From the NCBI GenBank assembly GCA_036250195.1, contig JAVHZZ010000008.1, positions 27,501-91,500 on the forward strand: DNA of 64,000 nt, in the 5' to 3' direction. The stretch comes from Mixophyes australis (taxonomy: Eukaryota > Chordata > Amphibia > Anura > Limnodynastidae). Position numbers and translations under genes: made by a program. Positions 1 through 11,665 of this stretch are shown piece after piece. Numbering within the stretch: position 1 is the stretch's first letter; each line of letters begins with the position of its first letter. The notes under the pieces were generated by a model. That model ran no database searches and was not told the DNA's origin. It was given only the letters and a program-made list of their open reading frames with translations.

Positions 1-94
1 AACCCTGGTTCCCCCGGCCCGGGGGCTTCCAACGTGGAAGTACAAACCGGCAGCTTGGCAGCGGGTGGAAAACGACAGCTTTTCCCTAACCCTA
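1..94. other. Non-telomeric sequence at the window edge
   Basis: A short GC-rich stretch precedes the CCCTAA repeats. It holds near-palindromic C/G runs at about 12-27 and a small inverted repeat (cttcc/ggaag) at about 27-41. If the window starts at a chromosome end this is unexpected, because the outermost sequence should be pure telomere repeat. It may be a subtelomeric fragment or an assembly edge. No gene is recognised. Confidence 0.5.
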
Positions 95-3000
95 ACCCTA
101 ACCCTCACCACTTCGGCCAGGGTTCCCTAACCCTAACCACTTCGGCCAGGGTTCCCTAACCCTAACCCGTACCCCTAAACCCTAACCCCCTAACCCTAAC
201 CCCAACCCCCTAACCCCTAACCCTAACCCCAACCCCCTAACCCAAACCCTAACCCCCTAACCCTAACCCCAACCCTAACCCCTACCCTAACCCCTAACCC
301 TAACACCCTAACCCTAACACGCTAACCCTAACACCCTAACCCTAACCCCCTAACCCCAACACCCTAACCCTAACCCCTAACTCTAACCCTAACCCCAACC
401 CTAATATGTCCGGGTTAAGGTTAGGGTTAACCCTAACCCCTAACCCTAACCCCAAACCCCTAACCTAACCCTAACCCCCTAACCCTAACCCTAAGACCCT
501 AACCCCTTAACCCTAATACCCTAACCCTAATACCCTAACCCCCTAACCCTCTAATCCTAACCCTAACCCCCTAACCCTAATACCCTAACCCCTAACCCCA
601 ACCCCTAACCCTAATAGCCCTAACCCTAATAGCCCTAACCCTAACCCTAATAGCCCTAACCCTAATAGCCCTAACCCTAACCATAACCCTAATAGCCCTA
701 ACCCTAACCCTAATAGCCCTAACCCTAACAATAACCCTAAACCCTAACCCTAACCCTAATAACCCTAACCCCTAACCCTAACCCTAATAACCCTAACCCT
801 AATAACCTTAACCCAAACCCTAACCCCTAACCCTAACCCCCTAACACCCCTAACCCTAACACCCCTAACCCTAACCCTACCCCTAACCCCAACCCTAACA
901 CCTACCCTAACCCGTACCCCTAACCCTAAACCCTAACCCCCTAACCCTAAACCCTAACCCCTAACCCTAACCCAAACCCCTAACCCTAACCCCCTAACCC
1001 TTAACCCCCTAACCCTAACCCTAACCCCCTAACCCTAACCCCTACCCTAACCCCTAACCCTAAACCCTACCCCTAACACCCTAACCCTAACACGCTAACC
1101 CTAACACCCTAACCCTAACACCCTAACCCTAACACCCTAACCCCTAACCCTAACCCCTAACCCTAACCCCAAACCCCTAACCTAACCCTAACCCTACCCC
1201 TAACCCCTACCCTAACCCCAACCCCCTAACCCTAACCCCCTAACCCTAACCCCCTAACCCTAACCCCTACCCCTAACCCCTAACTCTAAACCCTAACCCT
1301 AAACCCTAACCCCACCCCTAACCCCTAAACCCTAACCCAACCCTAACCCCTAACCTTAACCCCTAACCCTACCCCTAACCCCTACCCTAACCCCTAACCC
1401 TAACCCCCTAACCCCATCCCTAACCCCTAAACCCTAACCCCCTAACCCCTAAACCCTAACCCCTACCCTAACACCCTAACCCTAACCTTACCCCTAACCC
1501 TAACCCTAACCCCAACCCTAACCCCTAAACCCTAACCCCTACCCAAACCCTAACATGCCTTATCCCTAACCCCCTAACCCTCTAACCCTAAACCTAACCC
1601 CCTACCCTAACCCCCTAACCCCTAATAACCCTAACCCTAATAACCCTAACCCTAACCCCCTAACCCCAACCCCCTAAGCCCAACCCCTAACCCCCAACCC
1701 CCTAACCCTACCCTAACCCTAAAACCCTAACCCCCACCCCCTAACCCTTAACCCCTAACCCTAAACCTACCCCTACCCCTAAAACCCTAACCCTAAAACC
1801 CTGACCCTAACCCCTAACCCCAACCCCCTAACCCAAACCCCTAACCCCAATAACCCTAACCCTAATAACCCTAACCCTTAACCCCTACCCTAACCCAACC
1901 CTAACACCCTAACCCCCTAACCCCCTAACCTCTAACCCCTAACCCTAACCCCCTAACCCCAACCCCTAACCCCTAAACCCTGACCCCCTAACCCTAACCC
2001 CCTAACCCCTAACCCCAAACCCTACCCCCTAACCCCTGACCCTGACCCTAACCCCTAACCCCTAACCCTAAACCCCAACCCAAACCCTAACATGCCCTAT
2101 CCCTAACCCCCTAACCCTCACCCTAACCCCCTACCCTAACCCCCTAACCCTAACCCCTAATAACCCTAACCCTAATAACCCTAACCCCAACCCCCTAACC
2201 CTAACCCCAACCCCCTAAGCCCAACCCCCAACCCTAACCCCCTAACCCTACCCTAACCCTAAAACCCTAACCCTAACCCCCACCCCCTAACACCCTAACC
2301 CTTAACCCTAACCCCTAAACCTACCCCTACCCCTAAAACCCTAACCCTAAAACCCTGACCCTACCCCTAACCCTAAACCCTAACCTTAACCCCTAACCCT
2401 AATAACCCTAACCCTAATAACCCCAACCCCCTAACCCTAATAACCCTAACCCCAACCCCCTAACCCTAATAACCCTAACCCAAACCCCTAACCCTAACAA
2501 CCCTAACCCCTAACCCTAAACCCAACCCCCTAACCCCAACCCACCCCCTAACCCTAACCCCCTAACCCTAACCTTAACCCTAACCCCTAACCCCTAACCA
2601 AACCATAACCCCTAACCCCCACCCACCCCCTAACCCTAACCTTAACCCAAACCCCTAACCCCTAACCCTACCCCTAATAACCCTAACCCTAATAACCCTA
2701 ACCCCTAACCCTAATAACCCCAACCCCCTAACCCTAACCCCCTAACCCTAATAACCCTAACCCTAAACCCAAACCCTAACCACCCTAACCCTAACCCACA
2801 ACCCTAACCCCAACACCCTAACCCTAATAACCCTAACAACCCTTACCCTAACCCTACCCCTAACCCCTATCCCTAACACCCTAACCCTAACCCCCTAACC
2901 CTAACCCAAACCCCCTAACCCCAACCCCCTAACCCCAATAACCCTAACCCCTAACCCTAATAACCCTAACCCTAACCCTAATAACCCTAATAACCCCAAC

Positions 3001-4100
3001 CCCCTAACCCTAACCCCAACACCCTAACCCTAATAACCATAACCCTAACCCAAACCCTAACCCCTAATAACCCTAAACCCTAAACCCAACCCTAACCCCT
3101 AACCCAAACCCTAACAACCCTAACCCCAACCCTTAATATGTCCCTAACCCCTAACCCTAATAACCCTAACCCCAACCCTAATAACCCTAACCCTAAAACC
3201 CTAACCCCAACCCTAAAACCCTAACCCCCTAAACCCTAACCCCTAACCCCCACACCCTAACCCCTACCCCTAATAACCCTAACCCCTTACCCTAACAGCC
3301 CTAATCCTAACCCACTAACCCTAACCCCAACACTAAACCCTAACCCACTAACCCTAACCCCCTAACCCTAATAACCCTAACAACCCTAACCCAAACCCCC
3401 TAACCCTAAAACCCTAACCCCAACACTAAACCCTAACCCCCTAACCCTAACCACTAACCCCCACACCATAACCACTAACCCCCACACCATAACCCTAACA
3501 CCCTAACCCCCTAACCCTAACAACCCTAACCCTATGTCCCTAACCCTAATAACCCCAACCCTAACCCCCTAACCCCTACCCCTGCAGCTCACCCTAACCC
3601 TCTGGGCGGCTGGCTCCGTCGCGGACTTGGAGAAAAGCCTGCCGCTGCAACTCACCCTAACCCCAACCCTTAACCCTCACCCTAATATGTCCTAACCCTA
3701 ACCCCTAACCCTCTAACCCCAACCCCTAAACCTAACCCCTAACCCTACCCTTACCCTAATATGCCCAAACCCTAATATGCCCAAACCCTAACCCTAATAT
3801 GCCCAAACCCTAACCCTAATATGCCCAAACCCTAACCCTAATATGCCCAAACCCCTACTAACCCTAACCCTAATAACCCTAACCCTGCCCTAACCCCTAA
3901 CCCAAACCCTAATAACCCTAACCCCTAATATGTCCCTAACCCTAATATGTCCCTAACCCTAATATGTCCCTAACCCCAACACCTAACCCTAACCCCTACC
4001 CTAACCCCACCCCTAATATGTCCCCCCAAACCCTAACCCCAACCCTAACCCCTACCCCCAACATGTCCTAACCCTAACATGTCCGAACCCTAACCCCCAC
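95..4100. repeat. Degenerate telomere-like (CCCTAA)n array
   Basis: About 4 kb is built almost wholly from CCCTAA, CCCCTAA, ACCCTAA and CCCAACC variants, with frequent CCCTAATAA and CCCTAATAG steps. Perfect hexamer runs are short, so this is variant-rich proximal telomere or subtelomere, not a pristine telomere. The C-rich strand reads 5' to 3' on the + strand, the orientation expected at a left chromosome end. Interruptions include a twice-repeated cacttcggccagggttcc block (about 110-155), AATATGTCC/AATATGCCC motifs (from about 403, dense at 3,680-4,080) and a non-telomeric insert at about 3,585-3,655. A short strand-inverted patch lies at 412-438. Confidence 0.9.
412..438. repeat. Head-to-head telomere repeat inversion
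   Basis: G-strand repeats (ggttaaggttaggg) meet C-strand repeats here. Positions 419-438 form a perfect 20-bp palindrome centred between 428 and 429. It is the only clear G-strand patch noticed in the 4-kb array. Confidence 0.8.
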
Positions 4101-7100
4101 ACCCTAACCCCTATACCCCTCTTTCTCCCATATCCCCTAATCCCACAAACTAAACCCTTTCCCTTTGCATATGCGCTCCCCCACACCTGTACCCCACCAC
4201 ACAAGTCTCATAGCAAGGAATGACGGACGATTACTGTGGAATGACAGCTGTTTTATACGCCATGTCAATGGAAAAATATCAGTAAAAACTTGCATTTGTC
4301 CCAGAAAAAAAACCCTCTTTCTCCCATATCCCCTAATCCCACAAACTAATCCCTTTGCATATGCGCTCGTCCACACCTGTACCCCACCACACAAGTCTCA
4401 TAGCAAGGAATGACGGACGATTAATGTGGAATGACGGATGATCGCTGTGGAATGACAGCTGTATTATACGCGATTTCAATGCAGAAATATCAGTAAAAAC
4501 TTGCATTTGTCCCAGAAAAACACTACTATTTCTCCCATATCCCCTAATCCCACAAACTAATCCCTTTGCATATGCGCTCGTCCACACCTGTACCCCACCA
4601 CACAAGTCTCATAGCGTGGAATGACGGACGATTACTGTGGAATGACGGACGATTACTGTGGAATGACAGCTGTTTTATACGCAACGTCAATGCAGAAATA
4701 TCAGTAAAAACTTGCATTTGTCCCAGAAAAAAAAAACTATTTCTCCCATATCCCCTAATCCCACACACCATTCCCTTTCCCTTTGCATATGCGCTCTCCC
4801 ACACCTGTACCCCACCACACAAGTCTCATAGCAAGGAATGACGGACGATTACTGTGGAATGACAGCTGTTTTATACGCCATATCAATGCAGAAATATCAG
4901 TAAAAACTTGCATTTGTCCCAAAAAACACCCCTCTTTCTCCCATATCCCCTAATCCCACACACCAATCCCTTTGCATATCCGCTCCCCCATACCTGTACC
5001 CCACCACACAAGTATCATAATGTGGAATGACGGATGATCACTGTGGAATGACAGCTGTATTATACGCCATATCAATGCAGAAATATCAGTAAAAACTTGC
5101 ATTTGTCCCAAAAAAACACCACTATTTCTCCCATATCCCCTAATCCCACAAACTAAACCCTTTGCATATGCGCTCGTCCACACCTGTACCCCACCACACA
5201 AGTCTCATAGCAAGGAATGACGGACGATCACTGTGGAATGACAGCTGTTTTATACGCCATGTCAATGCAGAAATATCAGTAAAAACTTGCATTTGTCCCA
5301 GAAAAACACCCCTATTTCTCCCATATCCCCAATCACACCAATCCCTTTGCATATGCGCGCTCCCCCACCACACAAGTCTCATAGCTTGGAATGACGGACG
5401 ATCACTGTGGAATGACAGCTGTTTTATACGCCATGTGAATGCAGAAATATCAGTAAAAACTTGCATTTCTCCCAAAAAACACCACTATTTCTCCCACATC
5501 CCCTAATCCCACACACTAATCCCTTTGCATATCCGCTCCCCCATACCTGTACCCCACCACACAAGTATCATAATGTGGAATGACGGACGATTCATGTGGA
5601 ATGACGGATGATCACTGTGGAATGACAGCTGTATTATACGCCATTTCAATGCAGAAATATCAGTAAAAACTTGCATTTGTCCCAGAAAAACACCCCTATT
5701 TCTCCCATATCCCCAATCACACCAATCCCTTTGCATATGCGCGCTCCCCCACCACACAAGTCTCATAGCGAGGAATGACGGACGATCACTGTGGAATGAC
5801 AGCTGTTTTATACGCCATGTCAATGCAGAAATATCAGTAAAAACTTGCATTTGTCCCAGAAAAACACCCCTATTTCTCCCATATCCCCAATCACACCAAT
5901 CCCTTTGCATATGCGCGCTCCCCCACCACACAAGTCTCATAGCGAGGAATGACGGACGATCACTGTGGAATGACAGCTGTTTTATACGCCATGTCAATGC
6001 AGAAATATCAGTAAAAACTTGCATTTGTCCCAGAAAAACACCCCTATTTCTCCCATATCCCCAATCACACCAATCCCTTTGCATATGCGCGCTCCCCCAC
6101 CACACAAGTCTCATAGCTTGGAATGACGGACGATCACTGTGGAATGACAGCTGTTTTATACGCCATGTGAATGCAGAAATATCAGTAAAAACTTGCATTT
6201 CTCCCAAAAAACACCACTATTTCTCCCACATCCCCTAATCCCACACACTAATCCCTTTGCATATCCGCTCCCCCATACCTGTACCCCACCACACAAGTAT
6301 CATAATGTGGAATGACGGACGATTCATGTGGAATGACGGATGATCACTGTGGAATGACAGCTGTATTATACGCCATTTCAATGCAGAAATATCAGTAAAA
6401 ACTTGCATTTGTCCCAGAAAAACACCACTATTTCTCCCATATCCCCTAATCCCACAAACTAAACCCTTTGCATATGCGCTCGTCCACACCTGTACCCCAC
6501 CACACAAGTCTCATAGCGTGGAATGACGGACGATTAATGTGGAATGACAGCTGTTTTATAGGCCATGTGAATGCAGAAATATCAGTAAAAACTTGCATTT
6601 CTCCCAAAAAACACCCCTCTTTCTCCCATATCCCCTAATCCCACACACCAATCCCTTTGCATATGCGCTCCCCCACCACACAAGTCTCATAGCGTGGAAT
6701 GACGGACGATCACTGTGGAATGACAGCTGTTTTCTACGCCATATCAATGCAGAAATATCAGTAAAAACTTGCATTTCTCCCAAAAAACACCCCTCTTTCT
6801 CCCATATCCCCTAATCCCACAAACTAAACCCTTTGCATATGTGCTCCCACACCCGTACCCCACCACACAAGTCTCATAGCGTGGAATGACGGACGATTAA
6901 TGTGGAATGACGGACGATTAATGTGGAATGACAGCTGTTTTATACGCCATGTGAATGCAGAAATATCAGTAAAAACTTGCATTTCTCCCAAAAAACACCC
7001 CTCTTTCTCCCATATCCCCTAATCCCACAAACTAAACCCTTTGCATATGTGCTCCCCCACACCCGTACCCCACCACACAAGTCTCATAGCGTGGAATGAC

Positions 7101-9135
7101 GGACGATTAATGTGGAATGACGGACGATTAATGTGGAATGACAGCTGTTTTATACGCCATGTCAATGCAGAAATATCAGTAAAAACTTGCATTTCTCCCA
7201 AAAAACACCCCTCTTTCTCCTATATCCCCTAATCCCACACACCAATCCCTTTGCATATGCGCTCCCCCACCACACAAGTCTCATAGCGTGGAATGACGGA
7301 CGATTAATGTGGAATGACAGCTGTTTTATACGCCATGTGAATACAGAAATATCAGTAAAAACTTGCATTTCTCCCAAAAAACACCCCTCTTTCTCCCATA
7401 TCCCTTAATCCCACACACCAATCCCTTTCCCTTTGCATATGCGCTCCCCCACACCTGTACCCCACCACACAAGTCTCATAGCAAGGAATGACGGACGATT
7501 ACTGTGGAATGACAGCTGTTTTATACGCCATATCAATGCAGAAATATCAGTAAAAACTTGCATTTCTCCCAAAAAAACACCACTATTTCTCCCATATCCC
7601 CTAATCCCACAAACTAATCCCTTTGCATATGCGCTCCCCCACACCTGTACCCCACCACACAAGTCTCATAGCGTGGAATGACGGACGATTCATGTGGAAT
7701 GACGGACGATTACTGTGGAATGACAGCTGTTTTATACGCCATGTGAATGCAGAAATATCAGTAAAAACTTGCATTTCTCCCAAAAAACACCCCTTTCTCC
7801 CATATCCCCTAATCCCACACACCAATCCCTTTGCATATGCGCTCCCCCACCACACAAGTCTCATAGCGTGGAATGACGGACGATTAATGTGGAATGACGG
7901 ACGATTAATGTGGAATGACAGCTGTTTTATACGCCATTTCAATGCAGAAATATCAGTAAAAACTTGCATTTCTCCCAAAAAACACCACTATTTCTCCCAT
8001 ATCCCCTAATCCCACAAACTAATCCCTTTGCATATGCGCTCGTCCACACCTGTACCCCACCACACAAGTATCATAATGTGGAATGACGGACGATTAATGT
8101 GGAATGACGGATTATCACTGTGGAATGACAGCTGTATTATACGCCATTTCAATGCAGAAATATCAGTAAAAACTTGCATTTGTCCCAGAAAAACACCACT
8201 ATTTCTCCCATATCCCCTAATCCCACAAACTAAACCCTTTGCATATGCGCTCGTCCACACCTGTACCCCACCACACAAGTCTCATAGCAAGGAATGACGG
8301 ACGATCACTGTGGAATGACAACTGTTTAATACGCCATGTCAATGCAGAAATCAGTAAAAACTTGCATTTGTCCCAGAAAAACACCCCTATTTCTCCCATA
8401 TCCCCAATCACACCAATCCCTTTGCATATGCGCGCTCCCCCACCACACAAGTCTCATAGCTTGGAATGACGGACGATTACTGTGGAATAGAGGACGATCA
8501 CTGTGGAATGACAGCTGTTTTATACGCCATATCAATGCAGAAATATCAGTAAAAACTTGCATTTGTCCCAAAAAAAACACCCCTCTTTCTCCCATATCCC
8601 CTAATCCCACAAACTAAACCCTTTGCATATGCGCTCGTCCACACCTGTACCCCACCACACAAGTATCATAATGTGGAATGACGGACGATTACTGTGGAAT
8701 GACAGCTGTTTTATACGCCATATCAATGCAGAAATATCAGTAAAAACTTGCATTTCTCCAATATCCCCTAATCCCACAAACTAAACCCTTTGCATATGTG
8801 CTCCCCTACTACACAAGTCTCATAGCGTGGAATGACGGATGATTACTGTGGAATGACGGACGATTACTGTGGAATGACGGACGATTACTGTGGAATGACA
8901 GCTGTTTTATACGCCATATCAGTGCAGAAATATCAGTAAAAACTTGCATTTGTCCCAGAAAAAAACCCCTATTTCTCCCATATACCCTAATCCCACAAAC
9001 CAATCCCTTTGCATATGCGCTCCCCCACCACACAAGTCTCATAGCAAGGAATGACGGACGATCACTGTGGAATGACAGCTGTTTTATACGCCATATCAAT
9101 GCAGAAATATCAGTATAAACTTGTATTTCTCCCAT
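4101..9135. repeat. Subtelomeric satellite, ~165-220 bp units
   Basis: About 26 tandem units are marked by ccctttgcatatg, with spacings from about 164 to 219 bp. Each unit reads, in order: a tttctcccatat(c)cccctaatcccaca block that resembles telomere repeat, ttgcatatgcgct, an optional cacacctgtacccc insert, accacacaagt, one to four copies of a ~21-bp submotif (gtggaatgacggacgatta), then acagctgttttatacgcca and atatcagtaaaaacttgca. Unit length varies mainly in ~21-bp steps through submotif copy number. Units between about 5,680 and 6,110 are nearly identical at 178 bp, a sign of recent homogenisation. Open frames exist on both strands but have no protein family signature. Confidence 0.93.
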
Positions 9136-9165
9136 ACTATGTGTTTCTGTGGGCAACTGTGGCAT
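9136..9165 (-). repeat. Single inverted monomer of the 30-bp minisatellite
   Basis: These 30 bases are the reverse complement of a complete monomer of the array that starts at about 9,300 (cagttgcccacagaaacaca type). The monomer sits exactly where the satellite unit breaks off after ttctcccat. The junction can fold back on the array. Confidence 0.85.
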
Positions 9166-9235
9166 TATATATATATTTCTCATTTTATGTGGCTGATATC
9201 ATATTAACAGTAAGGGACCAGCAAAAAGAAAGTGT

Positions 9236-9925
9236 TATGCCGCACAGTAGTGCCCCAGGTCACTTCATACCTCATAATTGTGCCCCCAATTCATACCATC
9301 CCACAGTTGCCCCCAGAAACAAATACTATGCCGCAGTTGCCCCCAGAAACACATACTATGCCGCAGTTGCCCCCAGAAACACATAATATGCCGCAGTTGC
9401 TCACAGAAACACATAGTATGCCGCAGTTGCCCACAGAAACACATACTATGCCGCAGTTGCCCACAGAAACACATACTATGCCGCAGTTGCCCACAGAAAC
9501 ACAATATGCCGCAGTTGCCCCCAGAAACACATAATATGCCGCAGTTGCCCCCAGAAACACATAATATGCCGCAGTTGCCCCCAGAAACACATAATATGCC
9601 GCAGTTGCCCCCAGAAACACATAATATGCCGCAGTTGCCCACAGAAACACATAATATGCCGCAGTTGCCCCCAGAAACACATAATATGCCGCAGTTGCCC
9701 ACAGAAACACATACTATGCCGCAGTTGCCCACAGAAACACATAGTATGCCGCAGTTGCCCACAGAAACACATACTATGCCACAGTTGCCCACAGAAACAC
9801 ATACTATGCCACAGTTGCCCACAGAAACACATACTATGCCACAGTTGCCCACAGAAACACATACTATGCCACAGTTGCCCACAGAAACACATACTATGCC
9901 ACAGTTGCCCACAGAAACACATACT
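9236..9925. repeat. 30-bp minisatellite
   Basis: About 21 tandem copies of a 30-bp unit (atgccgcagttgcccacaga plus aacacatact) run from about 9,300, preceded by more diverged monomers from 9,236. Variants alternate ccgcag/ccacag and gccccc/gcccac. Because 30 is a multiple of three, three frames stay open for 200 or more codons. The translated repeats match no known family and are treated as non-coding. Confidence 0.92.
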
Positions 9926-10135
9926 ATGCCACAGTTGCCCCCAATACATTTTATGCCACAGTTGCCCCCAATACATTTTATGCCACAGTTGCCCCCAATA
10001 CATTTTATGCCACAGTTGCCCCCAATACATTTTATGCCACAGTTGCCCCCAATACATTTTATGCCACAGTTGCCCCCAATACATTTTATGCCACAGTTGC
10101 CCCCAATACATTTTATGCCACAGTTGCCCCCAATG
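9926..10135. repeat. 27-bp minisatellite
   Basis: Seven to eight copies of a 27-bp unit (atgccacagttgcccccaat plus acatttt) follow the 30-bp array directly and in register. The shared half is atgccacagttgccc; the other half is replaced. The 27-bp unit therefore arose from the 30-bp unit and was amplified separately. Confidence 0.9.
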
Positions 10136-10339
10136 ACTCTTATGGGCTCAGAATTGCATTAAAAAAAATTTGGACACTAATAAATTAATAAAAAAAATGA
10201 TATAATTTTAAACTTGCCTCTTCCAGGCGTGAAACGGTCCTTGGGAGGAACTGTGCAGCAGTTCAGCTTTTCTCCGGCTGTCGTTTATAACAGCTGGACA
10301 CCATGCCAGGACTCAGGGGGCTGCCAACCCCTGCCCTAA
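10136..10339. other. AT-rich spacer, no feature recognised
   Basis: This spacer has A/T-rich runs at 10,160-10,210 and then ordinary sequence with a short CAGCTG-containing stretch. I see no gene or repeat family here. Confidence 0.5.
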
Positions 10340-10725
10340 CCCTTAACCATACACACACATTTAGCTACATGCATTGCATTATTTACATAAAACTTTAATT
10401 CTTGTCCTGGCCAAGATTTGAACCATGAACCTCCTGCATAGAGCAGGCCCTATGTCTATGCAAGGGGCCTCTCCACTTTTTTCCTAAGCCCCTCATCTTC
10501 AGAGATCATATCTAGTTAGTTATACCTAGTTAGCCATATCTAGTTAGTGTATTTATATACATATATATATAAAAAAAATCTTAAAACCCTGCCATGTGGC
10601 TATAGGTATTGGCTTAATACTGATCAACATCTCTTACACATCTCACCACCAGCATTGTAGGAAGCATAAACAAGAGAAAAAAGCCAACAGCTAGAAGACC
10701 ACCATTAATTTCCAGCCCTTGAATC
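10340..10725 (-). repeat. Diverged copy of the 5S/tRNA-derived composite
   Basis: The order of landmarks matches the better-preserved copies at 18.6-19.2 kb. First comes a tRNA-like part, where the minus strand reads ggttcaaatcttggcc (an RNA polymerase III B-box resemblance) at about 10,411-10,426. An AT-rich linker with atatatataaaaaaaatctta follows. Then comes a segment homologous to the 5S-flanking spacer (ggtattggcttaatactgat, ctcaccaccagcattgtagg) at 10,606-10,665. The 5S-like parts themselves are nearly gone. This is an old insertion or a relic of an older duplication. Confidence 0.6.
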
Positions 10726-11019
10726 TCACTTAAATATTAATATATATTAAAAATGTAATATTCCACCCAAGACAAAATCTGTATGTACATGTAAAATGAG
10801 ACACATTTATGTTATATTTAGTTATCAATGCATCTTGCAGCAAATGACCCATACTAGTCTGTACATTGATAAATAGTAAGGTGTGATAAACAGGGTATTA
10901 CCTTGTAACAAGAGAATGACCCCCTATGTGTGCAGGAACAGTTCCAGGGGTTCCCTCCCAGTCTCAAGGTCCCGTTCTGGGGTTCCAGCAGCTGCGTTGA
11001 AGCGAGAAGAGTTTATTAG
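10726..11019. other. Unannotated spacer
   Basis: AT-rich sequence of ordinary complexity leads into the 25-bp array. No gene or repeat is recognised. Confidence 0.5.
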
Positions 11020-11475
11020 AAGACGGGTCCAGAGAGGAGATCTTGGGACGGGTCCAGAGAGGAGATCTTGGGACGGGTCCAGAGAGGAGATCTTGGGACG
11101 GGCCCAGAGAGGAGATCTTGGGACGGGCCCAGAGAGGAGATCTTGGGACGGGCCCAGAGAGGAGATCTTGGGACGGGCCCAGAGAGGAGATCTTGGGACG
11201 GGCCCAGAGAGGAGATCTTGGGACGGGTCCAGGGAGGAGATCTTGGGACGGGTCCAGGGAGGAGATCTTGGGACGGGTCCAGGGAGGAGATCTTGGGACG
11301 GGCCCAGAGAGGAGATCTTGGGACGGGCCCAGAGAGGAGATCTTGGGACGGGTCCAGGGAGGAGATCTTGGGACGGGTCCAGAGAGGAGATCTTGGGACG
11401 GGTCCAGAGAGGAGATCTTGGGACGGGTCCAGAGAGAAGATCTTGGGATGGGCCCAGAGAGCAGATCTTGGACAG
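11020..11475. repeat. 25-bp minisatellite with a BglII-type core
   Basis: About 18 copies of a 25-bp unit (agagaggagatcttgggacg plus ggtcc) are present. Variation is limited to ggtcc/ggccc and agaga/aggga, so the copies are young. Every unit carries AGATCT. Because 25 is not a multiple of three, three unit frames interleave, and long stop-free frames occur on both strands without a recognisable protein. Confidence 0.92.
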
Positions 11476-11665
11476 GCCCCGGGAGCTGTCGCTGCCAATT
11501 GCAGTAATATCATTCCTGCTAAGATGTAAAGGTTCCAGGCCGGAGAATCCGGACATCTCAGGACGCAGCTGGAGAATCAGGTTACCGGCCATGGGGAGGT
11601 TTCTCAGGGATTCAAAGATAAGACTCTCAATGTCTTCGTGTAGTCTGGAGAACACAAGGATGTGA
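11476..11665 (-). pseudogene. Leucine-rich-repeat exon fragment
   Basis: The minus strand encodes about 60 residues with leucine-rich-repeat spacing: ESLRNLPMAGNLI, LRPEMSGFSGLEPLHLS, then RNDITAI. This resembles the L..L.L..N.I pattern of extracellular LRR proteins. On the minus strand the frame is preceded by a possible acceptor (ttgtgttctccag, about 11,641-11,653). It then runs straight into the 25-bp minisatellite without a stop or donor, so it is probably an exon broken by array expansion or a captured fragment. The parent gene cannot be named from this piece, and chance resemblance is not excluded. Confidence 0.4.

Noticed and set aside
5140..6207. Repeated satellite frames with methionine starts on both strands
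   Set aside because: They are shadows of the satellite unit and match no family. Length changes with 21-bp module copy number, which argues against coding selection.
9265..10162. Open frames of 200-294 codons on both strands in the 30/27-bp minisatellite
   Set aside because: Unit length is a multiple of three, so any stop-free monomer stays open. No domain, signal peptide or splice context is present.
10883..11665. 260-codon + strand frame through the 25-bp array
   Set aside because: It is repeat-driven; both strands are open over the same interval. Only the LRR-like stretch on the minus strand shows protein-like pattern.
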